Assembly: GCA_028825045.1 (NCBI GenBank)
Contig: JAPKAY010000001.1
Coordinates: forward strand, 84,296-148,295
Direction: 5' to 3'
DNA from: Halioglobus sp.
GTDB taxonomy: Bacteria > Pseudomonadota > Gammaproteobacteria > Pseudomonadales > Halieaceae
DNA: 64,000 nucleotides
Part shown: positions 1 to 8,558 of the stretch, in pieces
Layout of the letters: the number at the start of each line of letters is the position of its first letter
Numbering within the stretch: position 1 is the stretch's first letter
The notes under the pieces: model-generated
Told to the model about the DNA's origin: nothing
Database searches by the model: none
The model's input: the letters and a program-made list of their open reading frames with translations, nothing else
Program-made: the position numbers and the translations under genes

Positions 1-1
1 C

Positions 2-202
2 TCTTCCTTTAGTGGTCAGCTTATTGGGGCCGCGACTATCTTCGGTTGGGTCTTTATCACCAGCCTGATCGTCTGGGGCACCCTCAAGGCCGTTATGGGT
101 ATTCGGGTCAGCGAACAGGACGAGTACGAGGGTGTCGATATGTCCGAGTGCGGCATGGAAGCCTACCCTGAATTTGTCGGTGCCAGCGGCAGCGGGCGCT
201 AG
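2..202 (+). CDS. amtB: Ammonium transporter AmtB, C-terminal end (partial)
   Basis: The frame is open from the window edge to a TAG stop and encodes the last 66 residues of an Amt-family ammonium channel of the inner membrane. What is visible is the final transmembrane helix (IFGWVFITSLIVWGTLKAVM) followed by the cytoplasmic tail. The tail carries the family's conserved ending, RVSEQDEYEGVDMSECGMEAYPEF, seen here in split form (GVDMSECGMEAY). In this family the tail contacts the GlnK PII protein, which is usually encoded just upstream, here outside the window. A strong intrinsic terminator follows 45 bases after the stop. Identification of the family is confident; the start lies outside. Confidence 0.9.
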   Translation, partial: SSFSGQLIGAATIFGWVFITSLIVWGTLKAVMGIRVSEQDEYEGVDMSECGMEAYPEFVGASGSGR

Positions 203-246
203 CAGTACTTTCAAGCTTTACGGGCGCATCTTGCGATGCGTATTTT

Positions 247-272
247 TGGGGGGCCTTTCGGCCCCTTTTTTT
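247..272 (+). terminator. Intrinsic terminator after amtB
   Basis: A G/C-rich stem (GGGGCC, loop TTTC, GGCCCC) is followed directly by seven T residues, placed just after the amtB stop. It is a textbook Rho-independent terminator on the plus strand. Confidence 0.85.
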
Positions 273-366
273 ATCCCATAACCGCGCTGTCTGAGGTGCA
301 AATCCATCCACCCAGGGGAGGGTAGGGCACTAGGCTTCAAGCCCAATAGAGAAGGGAATGCTAGAG

Positions 367-474
367 ATGTTGAAGAAGTCTGTAATGGGCGCGTGCTTAA
401 TTGCGCTGGCCTTGGGGTTATTTGCTTGTGGTGGTAGCAGTACAAAAACTACGGTGAGCTCAACGCAAAGTTAG
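367..474 (+). CDS. Very small predicted lipoprotein (35 residues)
   Basis: This short reading frame starts at ATG with a GAAGGGA ribosome-binding-like stretch about ten bases upstream and ends at TAG. It encodes a lysine start (MLKK), a hydrophobic stretch, and a lipobox LFAC with the cysteine at residue 21. The mature part would be only 15 residues, rich in Ser, Thr and Gly. The pattern fits a type II signal peptide for an entericidin-sized membrane lipoprotein. It lies beyond the amtB terminator, so it probably has its own promoter. I do not recognise a specific family, and the function is unknown. Confidence 0.6.
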   Translation: MLKKSVMGACLIALALGLFACGGSSTKTTVSSTQS

Positions 475-607
475 GGTAGGTAGCTTATGGATCTGCAAGA
501 GACCTCCGACAAGGGCGCTATTACCGAGAGGGAATAGCATCGCACAAAGCCCAATTTTTATAAATAGTAAGTATTCACTATCTTTTATAATACTGAAAAA
601 ACTGAAC

Positions 608-1318
608 TTACGCTATTGATTTTGCGATACTAGTAATAGCCCTTGGCAGTTGTTCCAGGTTTGAGATTTCCCGGTCCGCAGTCGCACCGCCGGGCCAAGG
701 TTTACCTCGAGCGTTCATCCATACGGTATACATACCTACATCTTGGGCGCCCTGGATATCGTGTTTCGGGTCGTCGCCGACATGCACGACTTCCCCTGCG
801 GTAACCCCCGCTTTTTCCAGCGCCACCGTGAACATATCGGGGTGCGGTTTGCTGACGCCGATGTCCTCGGCCAAAAAGGCAAAGTCGAAATATTCTGCCG
901 CATCGGTTTTATAGATGTCGGCATTGCCATTGGTCAGGGCACCCAGCGTGTAGTCTTGTGACAGTTGCTCCAGTACACCCAAAGCTTGCTCATAAAGTTC
1001 AACTGCATGGCGTTCCCGCAGAAACACCGCAAACGCCTGATCAGCCCCGCTGCGAGCGTCTTCTTCGGAGTAACCGGCGGCAGTTTGTAGCTCATACAGC
1101 ATTTGGGTGCGCATCTGGCTAACGTGGTGCGTCAGTTTTGGGTGGCGTTTCCACACGGATTTTTTGAATTCGAACAGAGCTTCGTCATCAAAGGTTTCCG
1201 TGGCGCCAGGCCGGTGTTGCCGCAACCATTGCTGTTGCGCTTCCTCAGCCCGGATGATGGCCGGTTCGACATCCCAGAGTGTGTTATCGAGGTCGAAGGT
1301 GACGACTGAAATGGCCAT
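608..1318 (-). CDS. yigB: HAD-family phosphatase, YigB type
   Basis: A 236-residue HAD-superfamily hydrolase. Motif I is FDLDNTLWD near the N-terminus, with the nucleophile Asp and the acid/base Asp. Motif II is LTNGN, and the HVGDDPKHDI motif near the end holds the Mg-binding Asp pair. In E. coli the homologue YigB dephosphorylates the riboflavin intermediate 5-amino-6-(5-phosphoribitylamino)uracil, and it also lies next to xerC. The frame is open further upstream, but the start chosen (MAISVV) puts the first motif at the expected distance and lies one base after the xerC stop. This implies translational coupling with xerC. The start codon sits inside a 28-bp perfect palindrome. Confidence 0.85.
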   Translation of the reverse strand: MAISVVTFDLDNTLWDVEPAIIRAEEAQQQWLRQHRPGATETFDDEALFEFKKSVWKRHPKLTHHVSQMRTQMLYELQTAAGYSEEDARSGADQAFAVFLRERHAVELYEQALGVLEQLSQDYTLGALTNGNADIYKTDAAEYFDFAFLAEDIGVSKPHPDMFTVALEKAGVTAGEVVHVGDDPKHDIQGAQDVGMYTVWMNARGKPWPGGATADREISNLEQLPRAITSIAKSIA

Positions 1319-1328
1319 TTCAGTCGTC
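1301..1328. repeat. 28-bp perfect palindrome across xerC stop/yigB start
   Basis: The half-site GACGACTGAAATGG is followed at once by its exact reverse complement, with no spacer. The element covers the last codons of xerC, its TGA stop, and the first codons of yigB including the ATG. In RNA it could form a hairpin of about twelve pairs that hides the yigB start until ribosomes finishing xerC open it. As DNA it could bind a dimeric protein. Its role is not known. Confidence 0.9.
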
Positions 1329-2225
1329 TTTGCGACGTTTGGCCCGAGGGTGTGCTGCATCGTATACCTTGGCCAGGTGCTGGAAATCCAGGTGTGTATA
1401 GATTTGCGTGGTGGAAATATTCGAATGCCCCAGAAGCTCCTGCACTGCTCGAAGGTCGCCGCTGGATTCGAGCATATGACTGGCAAAAGAATGTCGCAGC
1501 ATGTGGGGGTGTACGTCTTGATGCATACCCGCTTTGCGACCTTGCAGCTTTAGTCGCGCCTGAATATTGCGCACGCTGATGCGGCGGCCACGATTACTGG
1601 TAAACAGTGCACTGCAGACAGTAGCAGTATTGGGACGCACCTCGAGCCAGCGTGCGATGGCACCCAGTGCCACGGAGCCGATGGGGACTGTGCGTGTTTT
1701 ATTGCCCTTGCCGGTCACGGTTAACAGTTTGGAGTGGGGGTCTATGTCACTGACTTCCACCGCTGCTAATTCTGCCAGACGCAACCCTGAGGAATAAAAT
1801 AACTCGGCCATCGCGCTGTCGCGCAGAGCGATGGCTGAATCTGAATCGAACTTGAGATACTTGTCGACCTGGTCTGCGTCCAGTGTTTTCGGTAGTTTGC
1901 GTGGTTTGCGTGGGGCTTGAACGCTGGCCGCGGGGTTGCGTAGTCGGCCACTCTCTCGGCCCAGGAAATTGAAGAAAGAACGCACCGCGGATAAGCTGCG
2001 TTGAATGCTACCACCGGACAGTCCGCGGCGGTGCAGCTGGCTTACCCAACCTCGAATATCCGACTCTATTAGTTCCTCGGCGCTGTCCTTGCTGATACTT
2101 TCGCAATAGCGCCCCAGCGAAGACAGGTCGCGCTGATAGTTGCTTAAGGTGTGTGGCGAGAGCTGACGCACATGGCGCAGGTAGTCAAAAAAACGAGCGG
2201 CCGATTTCTCCAGCGTGGCGGCCAT
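1320..2225 (-). CDS. xerC: Tyrosine recombinase XerC
   Basis: A 301-residue site-specific recombinase that, with XerD, resolves chromosome dimers at dif. The N-terminal SAM-like core-binding domain covers about residues 8-95. In the catalytic domain the expected residues are present: R149 (SSGLRLAEL), K173, H241 and R244 (HPHMLRHSFASHML), H267 (LGHSN) and the nucleophile Y276 (TQIYTHL). Length is normal for XerC. It lies ten bases after the DUF484 gene and one base before yigB, the same order as dapF-yigA-xerC-yigB of E. coli. Confidence 0.95.
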   Translation of the reverse strand: MAATLEKSAARFFDYLRHVRQLSPHTLSNYQRDLSSLGRYCESISKDSAEELIESDIRGWVSQLHRRGLSGGSIQRSLSAVRSFFNFLGRESGRLRNPAASVQAPRKPRKLPKTLDADQVDKYLKFDSDSAIALRDSAMAELFYSSGLRLAELAAVEVSDIDPHSKLLTVTGKGNKTRTVPIGSVALGAIARWLEVRPNTATVCSALFTSNRGRRISVRNIQARLKLQGRKAGMHQDVHPHMLRHSFASHMLESSGDLRAVQELLGHSNISTTQIYTHLDFQHLAKVYDAAHPRAKRRKDD

Positions 2226-2235
2226 CAGCTCGTCC

Positions 2236-2952
2236 TCAGGCTTCCGAGGGTTGCAGTCGCGGCATGAGTCTCACGATAACGTCCGCAACATGGGACAAGA
2301 AAAGTGTGCCCATCTTGCTGGTGTAGCGATTGGCGTCTGAACTCCCCACCGCGATCAGGCCCAGCGGCTCATCACCTGACAGAGGCATGATAGCGGCCGA
2401 GCCGACCCCGCTGCACTCTGGGAACAGGTATTTGAGTTCTTCCTGGCGCAGGGTACCGCATACCGCTTTATTTCCCTTAAATAAAGCACCAATCACTTCC
2501 TTGGCACGCTCCGGTGTTTCCATGCGGCAGCCATCGTTTTGAGTGTCTTGACCGTAGAGAATCATGCAGCCGTGTTCGACGTCAAAATCTCGGGTTATGG
2601 ACGCCATGAAACCCCCGTAAAGCGCATCAAGCGATTGGGCGTCAAGCAGACTCAGTACCAGAGCACTGGTTTGTTCGTAGAGTTTGTCATTATCCTGCGC
2701 ATTGGTAGTCAGTGTTTTAAGTTTGTGGCGCATATCTATATTGCGTTCGCGCAAAATGCCAACTTGCTTCTCTACCAGTGACACGGCGCTACCGGTGGCA
2801 TGGGATATATGCAGAAAATCCAGCATGTCGGGATTGCGCTGCAGGAAGTCGTCGTTGTCCTTCAGAAATTCGCGTACGACTTCATCGCTGAGTTCGACGT
2901 CGTTGGGTTTGTCGGTATTGGCCTTTGCAGCTGCGGCTTTGCTGGCTGACAT
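2236..2952 (-). CDS. DUF484 family protein (YigA-like, GAF-like fold)
   Basis: A 238-residue protein of the DUF484 family. An Ala/Lys-rich N-terminus is followed by the conserved segment VREFLKDNDDFLQRNPDMLDFL, seen here in part as FLQRNPDMLDFL, then a probable coiled region and a GAF-like domain ending in ADVIVRLMPRL. Members nearly always sit between dapF and xerC, as here, but their biochemical role is not established. It is probably co-transcribed with dapF (47-base gap) and xerC (ten-base gap). Confidence 0.88.
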   Translation of the reverse strand: MSASKAAAAKANTDKPNDVELSDEVVREFLKDNDDFLQRNPDMLDFLHISHATGSAVSLVEKQVGILRERNIDMRHKLKTLTTNAQDNDKLYEQTSALVLSLLDAQSLDALYGGFMASITRDFDVEHGCMILYGQDTQNDGCRMETPERAKEVIGALFKGNKAVCGTLRQEELKYLFPECSGVGSAAIMPLSGDEPLGLIAVGSSDANRYTSKMGTLFLSHVADVIVRLMPRLQPSEA

Positions 2953-2999
2953 GATGTCGCTCTCCCTGGTGGTTCCGATAGGCTCCGTGCAGCGGGCCC

Positions 3000-3830
3000 T
3001 CAGATTTTTATTGCCCCGTCGAACACCACGGCGGTGGGTCCGATCATTATCACAGGATGGCCTTCGCCCGCCCAGGATACCGAAATCTTACCTCCCGGCA
3101 GCGCAACTGTCACGGAATCACGTAACCAGCCGCGTGAAATACCATAAACAACAGCTGCACAAGCCCCGGTCCCGCAGGCCAGCGTTTCGCCCACGCCCCG
3201 TTCGTAGACTCGCAGCTGGATTTTGTTATCCGCAACGATCTGCATAAAGCCGGCGTTGACCCGTTGCGGGAAGTTAGAATGTGTCTCTATAAGCGGACCT
3301 AACTGTTCAACGTCGGCCTGGCGCGCGTCGGGAACGCGCAACACCGCATGCGGGTTACCGATCGATAGGGCACCGATCTCCAGTTCCTGACCGGCCACAA
3401 GCAGCGAGTAGCTTTGGGCTCGGGCACTCGCCACCATAGGAATGTTCGACGGCTCGAACTCGGGGGAGCCCATATTCACCTCAACCTGGTGGTTGGCGTG
3501 TACGCGGAGCTCGATCACGCCAGCAGAGGTCTCCACTGTAATGACTCGCTTTCCGGTCAGCTTCTTGTCCCGCACAAAACGGGCAAAACAACGAGCGCCG
3601 TTGCCGCACTGTTCAACTTCTTCGCCGTCGGCATTGTAGATGCGGTAGCGGAAGTCGACATTTGGATTTTTCGGCGCTTCTACCACAAGCACCTGATCGC
3701 AGCCCACGCCATAATGCCGGTCTGCTAAACGACGTACATCCTGGGCGCGCAACTTGTAGTGCTGGCTGATCAGGTCAATAACGACGAAGTCATTGCCGGT
3801 GCCATGCATTTTGGTGAACTGTAATTGCAT
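3000..3830 (-). CDS. dapF: Diaminopimelate epimerase
   Basis: A 276-residue cytosolic enzyme that converts LL- to meso-diaminopimelate for lysine and peptidoglycan synthesis. The two catalytic cysteines are present: C75 in EQCGNGARC and C219 in ACGTGACA. The opening QFTKMHGTGNDFVVID is the family signature. Its start lies two bases after the lysA stop, so the two genes, consecutive steps of the same pathway, form one operon. Confidence 0.96.
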   Translation of the reverse strand: MQLQFTKMHGTGNDFVVIDLISQHYKLRAQDVRRLADRHYGVGCDQVLVVEAPKNPNVDFRYRIYNADGEEVEQCGNGARCFARFVRDKKLTGKRVITVETSAGVIELRVHANHQVEVNMGSPEFEPSNIPMVASARAQSYSLLVAGQELEIGALSIGNPHAVLRVPDARQADVEQLGPLIETHSNFPQRVNAGFMQIVADNKIQLRVYERGVGETLACGTGACAAVVYGISRGWLRDSVTVALPGGKISVSWAGEGHPVIMIGPTAVVFDGAIKI

Positions 3831-3832
3831 CG

Positions 3833-5110
3833 CTATCGAGCTACCTGGCGGTTGCCTGTGCTCTCTGGAAGGCAGGTCTCGCCCCGAATCAGGTCGGCCT
3901 GGGTTTCTCTGGCACGCACCAGGTGGGTGTGCTCGTCGTCCACCATGATTTCCGCTGCGCGCCCCCGGCTGTTGTAGTTGGAGCTCATGGTAAACCCATA
4001 GGCGCCGGCCCCAAACATTGCCAGAAATTCGCCCTGGCTGAGCGTGAGCTCTCTAGCCTTTCCCAGAAAATCGCCCGTTTCACACACCGGCCCGACTACG
4101 TCCCAAATCGCCTGGTGCCCATCTGTATTGTGTTCCACCGGCTGGATGTCCATCCACGCCTGGTAGAGTGCCGGGCGGAGCATGTCATTCATGGCGGCAT
4201 CGACCAGCGCGAAGTTGTGCTCGGGACTCGGCTTCAGGTACTCGACTCGCATGACCAGTAAGCCTGCATTAGCGGCAATTGAGCGCCCGGGTTCGAACAG
4301 GAGTTGAACCGAGCGCTCGCCCAATACCCCGCGGATAGCGCTGATGTAATCACCGATAGTGGGTGGCTCTTCGTCGCGATACTGCACGCCCAATCCACCG
4401 CCCAGATCCAGGTGTTGAATAACAATACCGGACTCCGCGAGCGCATCCACCAGTGTTAGCAGCCGGTGCAGGGCGTCGATGAAGGGGCTAAGCTCGGTCA
4501 GTTGTGAGCCGATGTGGCAGTCCAGGCCGACGACTTGAATATGCTCTAGCTGAGCAGCGCGCTGGTAAACCAGTAGGGCTTCATCAATGTTCAGCCCAAA
4601 CTTATTTTCCCGCAGGCCGGTGGAAATATACGGATGGGTTTTCGCGTCCACATCCGGATTCACCCTGACCGATACGGGTGCGACCAGTCCGAGCTCTGAA
4701 GCAACGCGGCTCAATACCTCCAATTCTGCTGAAGACTCAAGATTAAAGCAGTGAATACCCAGCTCCAGGGCGCGCGACATTTCTTCGGGCTTTTTGCTGA
4801 CCCCGGAGAACACGATTTTTGAGGGGTCGCCGCCAGCGGCGACCACACGCTCCAGCTCACCACCGGAGACAATATCGAAACCCGCGCCGAGTCTTGCCAG
4901 TACGTTGAGTACTGCAAGGTTGGAATTGGCTTTTACCGCATAGCAGATGAGGTGATCGCAACCCTCAAGAGCGTGGCGATACTCACCGAAGGCAGCTTCC
5001 AGTGCCGCCCGGGAGTAGATGTAACAGGGCGTGCCATGGGTTGCTGCGATGTCGCTGACGGCGACATTTTCGGCGAATAAGCTACCCTCGCGATAGGTGA
5101 AATGATTCAT
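3833..5110 (-). CDS. lysA: Diaminopimelate decarboxylase
   Basis: A 425-residue PLP enzyme that makes L-lysine from meso-diaminopimelate. The PLP lysine is K60 in CYAVKANSN. The glycine-rich phosphate-binding segment (HLDLGGGLGV) and the C-terminal motifs VGPVCETGDFLGK and GAYGFTMSSNYN match group IV decarboxylases. The gene follows lptM closely and precedes dapF by two bases. The order lptM-lysA-dapF is common in pseudomonad-like gammaproteobacteria. Confidence 0.96.
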   Translation of the reverse strand: MNHFTYREGSLFAENVAVSDIAATHGTPCYIYSRAALEAAFGEYRHALEGCDHLICYAVKANSNLAVLNVLARLGAGFDIVSGGELERVVAAGGDPSKIVFSGVSKKPEEMSRALELGIHCFNLESSAELEVLSRVASELGLVAPVSVRVNPDVDAKTHPYISTGLRENKFGLNIDEALLVYQRAAQLEHIQVVGLDCHIGSQLTELSPFIDALHRLLTLVDALAESGIVIQHLDLGGGLGVQYRDEEPPTIGDYISAIRGVLGERSVQLLFEPGRSIAANAGLLVMRVEYLKPSPEHNFALVDAAMNDMLRPALYQAWMDIQPVEHNTDGHQAIWDVVGPVCETGDFLGKARELTLSQGEFLAMFGAGAYGFTMSSNYNSRGRAAEIMVDDEHTHLVRARETQADLIRGETCLPESTGNRQVAR

Positions 5111-5124
5111 CGGTCAGCCTCGTC

Positions 5125-5289
5125 TCAGGGTACTGTGCTCAGGGGCTCAGCTTGGTCTACCGATCCAAGCGGCGGGGGCGTTGGTACCTCGGAGCCCGGG
5201 GTAAACAGTGGCCCCGTTTGTCCACACCCCCCCAGCGCGGTCAACGCGATTGCAAAAAACAGTGTAGCAATGGAATTGTGCATGGTCAT
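5125..5289 (-). CDS. lptM: Small lipoprotein LptM (YifL-like)
   Basis: A 54-residue predicted lipoprotein. The signal peptide ends in the lipobox ALGGC with Cys22. The mature start CGQTGPLF is the hallmark of the YifL family, renamed LptM because it helps the LPS transport complex LptD/E mature in E. coli. The frame is open 11 codons further upstream, but the chosen ATG gives a normal signal peptide; a second ATG two codons later is equally possible. It lies upstream of lysA and divergent from cyaY, as in related bacteria. Confidence 0.85.
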   Translation of the reverse strand: MTMHNSIATLFFAIALTALGGCGQTGPLFTPGSEVPTPPPLGSVDQAEPLSTVP

Positions 5290-5300
5290 GGTCCAGGCCG

Positions 5301-5352
5301 TTGTGTATTTAAAGTGGCGCAAATTATACCGCCCGCTAGTAAGCGGCGCGAA
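5301..5352. promoter_or_regulatory. Overlapping divergent promoters for cyaY and lptM-lysA-dapF
   Basis: On the plus strand TTGTGT at 5301 and TTATAC at 5324 are 17 bases apart, a good sigma-70 match for cyaY. On the minus strand the same bases give TATAAT (5328 to 5323) with a weak TTCGCG 18 bases upstream, facing lptM. The two would share one -10 region and so compete for polymerase. This is by-eye matching. Confidence 0.5.
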
Positions 5353-5398
5353 CAGCCCTTACTATTGAATTGTGCACACTTTGCAGGAACATCACCTA

Positions 5399-5716
5399 AT
5401 GACCGAATCAGAATTCAATAAAGAGATAGACCTCACATTCGAGGCGCTGGAGCTGGCGCTCGATCAGATTGAAGACGGCCTGGACTACGAACACGGCGGC
5501 GGCGTGCTTACCGTCGAGTTCGATAATAACACTACTATGGTCTTTAGCCGTCAACCGCCCACGCAGCAACTCTGGCTCGCAGCCCGCTCGGGCGGCTTCC
5601 ACTTTGCCTACGATGAGGAGGCCCAGGACTGGCGCGGCACGCGAGATGGCGAGCTGTTTCGGCCCTTTGTGGTGCAGCAGATGAAAATCCAGGGAGACGT
5701 TGATTTTGCGTGGTAA
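5399..5716 (+). CDS. cyaY: Frataxin-like iron protein CyaY
   Basis: A 105-residue bacterial frataxin, almost the length of E. coli CyaY (106). The N-terminal helix is rich in Asp and Glu (LTFEALELALDQIED), the acidic iron-binding ridge. Core strand motifs such as LTVEFDNNTTMVFSRQ and QLWLAARSGGFHF are typical. CyaY modulates IscS activity and iron delivery in Fe-S cluster assembly. The start is taken at MTESEFN; the frame is open nine codons earlier. It is divergent from lptM-lysA. Confidence 0.94.
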   Translation: MTESEFNKEIDLTFEALELALDQIEDGLDYEHGGGVLTVEFDNNTTMVFSRQPPTQQLWLAARSGGFHFAYDEEAQDWRGTRDGELFRPFVVQQMKIQGDVDFAW

Positions 5717-5740
5717 TCAACTTTTGAAAGGGGGAACTCA

Positions 5741-6724
5741 GTGAGAAGAATAAGCCTGATTGCGGGGCTTTTGGGGCTGCAGGCCTCGCTATCGGTGGCG
5801 GCCAGTGAGCCACTTTATGTGAAAAATCTTAGTCCTGTTGCAGGCTTGTTGGGCTTGCCCTCGCAACGTGATGCGCGCACCACCGAACAGGGCCAACTGG
5901 GGGCGGCGTTGCACAGCAGCATCGCTAATCACTATATTAATGAGTCCAGCAGCGATGAATTTCTCAACCTGGATGGAGAAACCTTGCGTTTTGCGCTGGA
6001 GCTGCGCTATGGGCTGGCTGAAAACTGGGATGTGCAGTTAGAGGTTCCCTGGCTGGATCAGAGCGGCGGAGATCTGGATGGACTCATTGATGACTGGCAC
6101 GATTTCTGGGGTATGTCAGATGGCGGTCGTTCCGGTGTGCCCAGGGATGTGCTGGATTATTCCTACTCCACCCCTACCGGTTCTTTTGGATTACAAGAAG
6201 ATGAATCTGGCCTGGGCGATATCAGCCTCTCGACTACCTATGCCTTTTATCATGAGGACAACACCGTCGCCAGTTTGGTGCTGGGCTACAAATTTGGCAC
6301 GGGCGATGACGAAGACTTTACTGGCAGCGGAGCGGATGACGCGTTTGTGGCGCTCCGCTTCTCCGGTGATCAGCTGTCTGATTTGCCTCTGAGCTGGCAT
6401 GGCCAGGTCGGTTATCTCCGCGCTGGAGATAGCGACATGATGGAGGAATTCCAGGAGCAGAATCTGTGGTTTGCAGGACTGGCGATGGATTGGCGGTTTG
6501 CGCAGCACTGGTCATTGATCGCGCAGCTGGACGGTCATGCGGCGCCTTTGGACAGTGAGCTCAAGGGCGTCGGAGAAGACGCTGTTTTGGCGGCGCTGGG
6601 CGTGCGGTGGTATTTTGCTCGGCAGTGGTCTGTGGATATCAATGTCGTGGAAGATATTCGGGTTGCAACGGCACCGGATGTCACTTTTCAGGCCAGCATT
6701 CGGTACCGACCTGAGAGTAGTTAG
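5741..6724 (+). CDS. DUF3187 family protein, predicted outer-membrane beta-barrel
   Basis: A 327-residue protein with a GTG start preceded by a strong AAAGGGGGA ribosome-binding site. The signal peptide ends near SVAASEP. The rest alternates polar and aromatic residues in beta-strand style (LRYGLAENWDVQLEVPWL) and ends in an aromatic-poor strand, SIRYRPESS. The segment LIDDWHDFWGMSDGGR is the part I associate with DUF3187. The function of the family is unknown; an outer-membrane location is an inference. It is 24 bases after cyaY and convergent with argH. Confidence 0.78.
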   Translation: MRRISLIAGLLGLQASLSVAASEPLYVKNLSPVAGLLGLPSQRDARTTEQGQLGAALHSSIANHYINESSSDEFLNLDGETLRFALELRYGLAENWDVQLEVPWLDQSGGDLDGLIDDWHDFWGMSDGGRSGVPRDVLDYSYSTPTGSFGLQEDESGLGDISLSTTYAFYHEDNTVASLVLGYKFGTGDDEDFTGSGADDAFVALRFSGDQLSDLPLSWHGQVGYLRAGDSDMMEEFQEQNLWFAGLAMDWRFAQHWSLIAQLDGHAAPLDSELKGVGEDAVLAALGVRWYFARQWSVDINVVEDIRVATAPDVTFQASIRYRPESS

Positions 6725-6814
6725 TGCGCAAGCCGGGTTCAGTCCTTGGAAACTAAGCGATCACTGAAATTTAAGGGCGCCCGAGACTCAATTAAAGCTG
6801 CTCTTTAAGTGTTT

Positions 6815-8224
6815 CTAATGGGTCGAGTGGCGCGCCGCCAGGCGAGCAGTGGCGCGCTGCGCCGCTGCTGCAACCTGTTGCGGCGCTGTGCCACCGAGGT
6901 GATTCCTGGCGGCGACTGAGCCTTCCAGCGTCAGAACGTCGAACACATCTTCACTGATTTCACTGCAAAACCCTTGCAGCGTCGCCAGCGACATCTCCGA
7001 CAAATCCAGACTACAGTCAACGCCGTGGGCAACGGCCTTGCCGACCACCTTATGGGCGTCACGAAAGGGCAGGCCCTTGCCGACCAGGTAGTCTGCCAGG
7101 TCAGTGGCGGTGGAGAAGCCCCCGCGCGCAGCCTCGCGCATCGTTTCTTTCTTCGGTTTGATCGCCGGCACCATGTCGGCAAAAGCGCGCAGTGAGTCAA
7201 ACACAGTGTCTATCGCATCAAACAATGGCTCCTTGTCTTCCTGATTGTCCTTGTTGTAGGCCAGCGGTTGGCTCTTCATCAGTGTCAGCAGCGAGATGAG
7301 ATCGCCATTTACCCGGCCAACTTTGCCCCGCACCAGTTCAGGCACGTCCGGATTCTTTTTCTGCGGCATGATGGAAGAGCCGGTACAAAAGCGATCGGGC
7401 AGCGCGATAAAATTGAACTGGCTGGAGGTCCACAGAACCAGTTCTTCTGACATGCGCGACAAATGAGTCATCAGGATTGCCGCGAATGCGCAAAACTCGA
7501 TGGCAAAGTCGCGATCGGAAACCGAGTCCAGAGAGTTTTCTGTCGGTTTGTCGAAGCCCAGCGCAGCGGCCGTACTCGCGCGATCTATTGGATAGGTTGT
7601 GCCCGCCAGTGCAGCCGCCCCAAGGGGAGATTGATTGAGACGCGCACGGCAGTCCATGAGGCGACCGTAGTCGCGTTCAAGCATTTCATTCCAGGCGAGC
7701 AGATGGTGGCCAAACACAATCGGTTGCGCCGTTTGCAAGTGCGTGAAACCCGGCATGATGGTCTCGGTATTTGCTGCCGCCAGTTCGATAGTGCCGCGTT
7801 GCAGTCGCGTGAGTTCGCCCGCAATACCGTCGATCGCAGCGCGCAGATGCAGGCGGATGTCGGTGGCAACCTGGTCGTTGCGCGAACGCCCCGTATGCAG
7901 CTTCTTACCACTGGCGCCGATTAGCTCGGTCAGCCGCGCTTCAATATTCATATGCACGTCTTCCAGCTCTGTTGACCACTGGAAACTGCCATCGGTGATT
8001 TCTTTTTGCACCTGGGTGAGGCCGCTTTCGATTTCCTTGAGCTCATCGGCGTTAAGGACACCGACAGCCTTCAACATGCGTGCATGAGCCAGTGAGCCGG
8101 CAATATCTTCGGTAGCCATGCGGTGGTCGAAGCCCACGGAAGCGGTGAAGCGCTGCACGAAGGCGTCGGTCGCTTCCTTGAAGCGGCCGCCCCAGAGTTT
8201 GCTGGTGTCGTTGTCTTTGCTCAT
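6815..8224 (-). CDS. argH: Argininosuccinate lyase
   Basis: A 469-residue enzyme of the aspartase/fumarase superfamily, catalysing the last step of arginine synthesis: argininosuccinate to arginine plus fumarate. The superfamily signature loop with the catalytic serine is present ([12 protein letters not shown]), as are [13 protein letters not shown] and [14 protein letters not shown] motifs ([13 protein letters not shown]). Length is normal. The gene is divergent from hemC, as is usual in pseudomonad-like genomes, although the algZ-algR pair often found between them is absent here. Confidence 0.96.
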   Translation of the reverse strand: MSKDNDTSKLWGGRFKEATDAFVQRFTASVGFDHRMATEDIAGSLAHARMLKAVGVLNADELKEIESGLTQVQKEITDGSFQWSTELEDVHMNIEARLTELIGASGKKLHTGRSRNDQVATDIRLHLRAAIDGIAGELTRLQRGTIELAAANTETIMPGFTHLQTAQPIVFGHHLLAWNEMLERDYGRLMDCRARLNQSPLGAAALAGTTYPIDRASTAAALGFDKPTENSLDSVSDRDFAIEFCAFAAILMTHLSRMSEELVLWTSSQFNFIALPDRFCTGSSIMPQKKNPDVPELVRGKVGRVNGDLISLLTLMKSQPLAYNKDNQEDKEPLFDAIDTVFDSLRAFADMVPAIKPKKETMREAARGGFSTATDLADYLVGKGLPFRDAHKVVGKAVAHGVDCSLDLSEMSLATLQGFCSEISEDVFDVLTLEGSVAARNHLGGTAPQQVAAAAQRATARLAARHSTH

Positions 8225-8288
8225 GGTGCTTTCAATTCCTGGTTATGACTCTTGGTTGGGCCCATCTATGCCAAATTCGATATTGCGA

Positions 8289-8297
8289 GTATATCAG
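8289..8297 (-). promoter_or_regulatory. Candidate extended -10 promoter for argH
   Basis: Read on the minus strand this is TGATATACT, an extended -10 element (TG-N-TATACT) located about 65 bases before the argH start. No clear -35 is seen. Confidence 0.4.
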
Positions 8298-8520
8298 TTC
8301 CAACCTTTGCTCGGTTCTGGATTTGCGATAGGAGTCAGTATGGCCAGAGAGGTTTGTTGGACTATTGCGAGGCAGGGCAGAGTGCCCGCTTGATGAGTAC
8401 GCCAAGCCAAGCCCCCAGGGACGGGTTCGCGGCGTGTGCAGTGCATATCCCGGCACACAGAGATTGCTCCATGCTTCAACATCGTGGCCTTCGTTCAAAG
8501 TCGCCGTTGCGTAGTCCGGC

Positions 8521-8529
8521 TGCTATTAT
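8521..8529 (+). promoter_or_regulatory. Candidate extended -10 promoter for hemCDXY
   Basis: TGCTATTAT is an extended -10 element 30 bases upstream of the hemC ATG. No good -35 precedes it. Confidence 0.4.
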
Positions 8530-8558
8530 TACCGCTAAGTTTCGATGGAAGCTCCAAC

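Larger units (their letters stand above)
8225..8558. other. argH-hemC divergent intergenic region (334 bases)
   Basis: No convincing gene. The stretch carries the two divergent promoters listed separately. It also contains a 17-codon frame (ATG at 8340, with GGAGT upstream, stop at 8393), which could be a chance ORF. I could not identify a structured RNA. Confidence 0.5.

Noticed and set aside
8340..8393. 17-codon frame with GGAGT upstream, before hemC
   Set aside because: It might be a leader peptide, but it has no regulatory codon bias and no terminator or attenuator structure follows it.
8225..8558. Possible structured RNA in the argH-hemC gap
   Set aside because: I compared the stretch by eye with SRP RNA and RNase P RNA patterns and found no conserved core; nothing supports an RNA gene.
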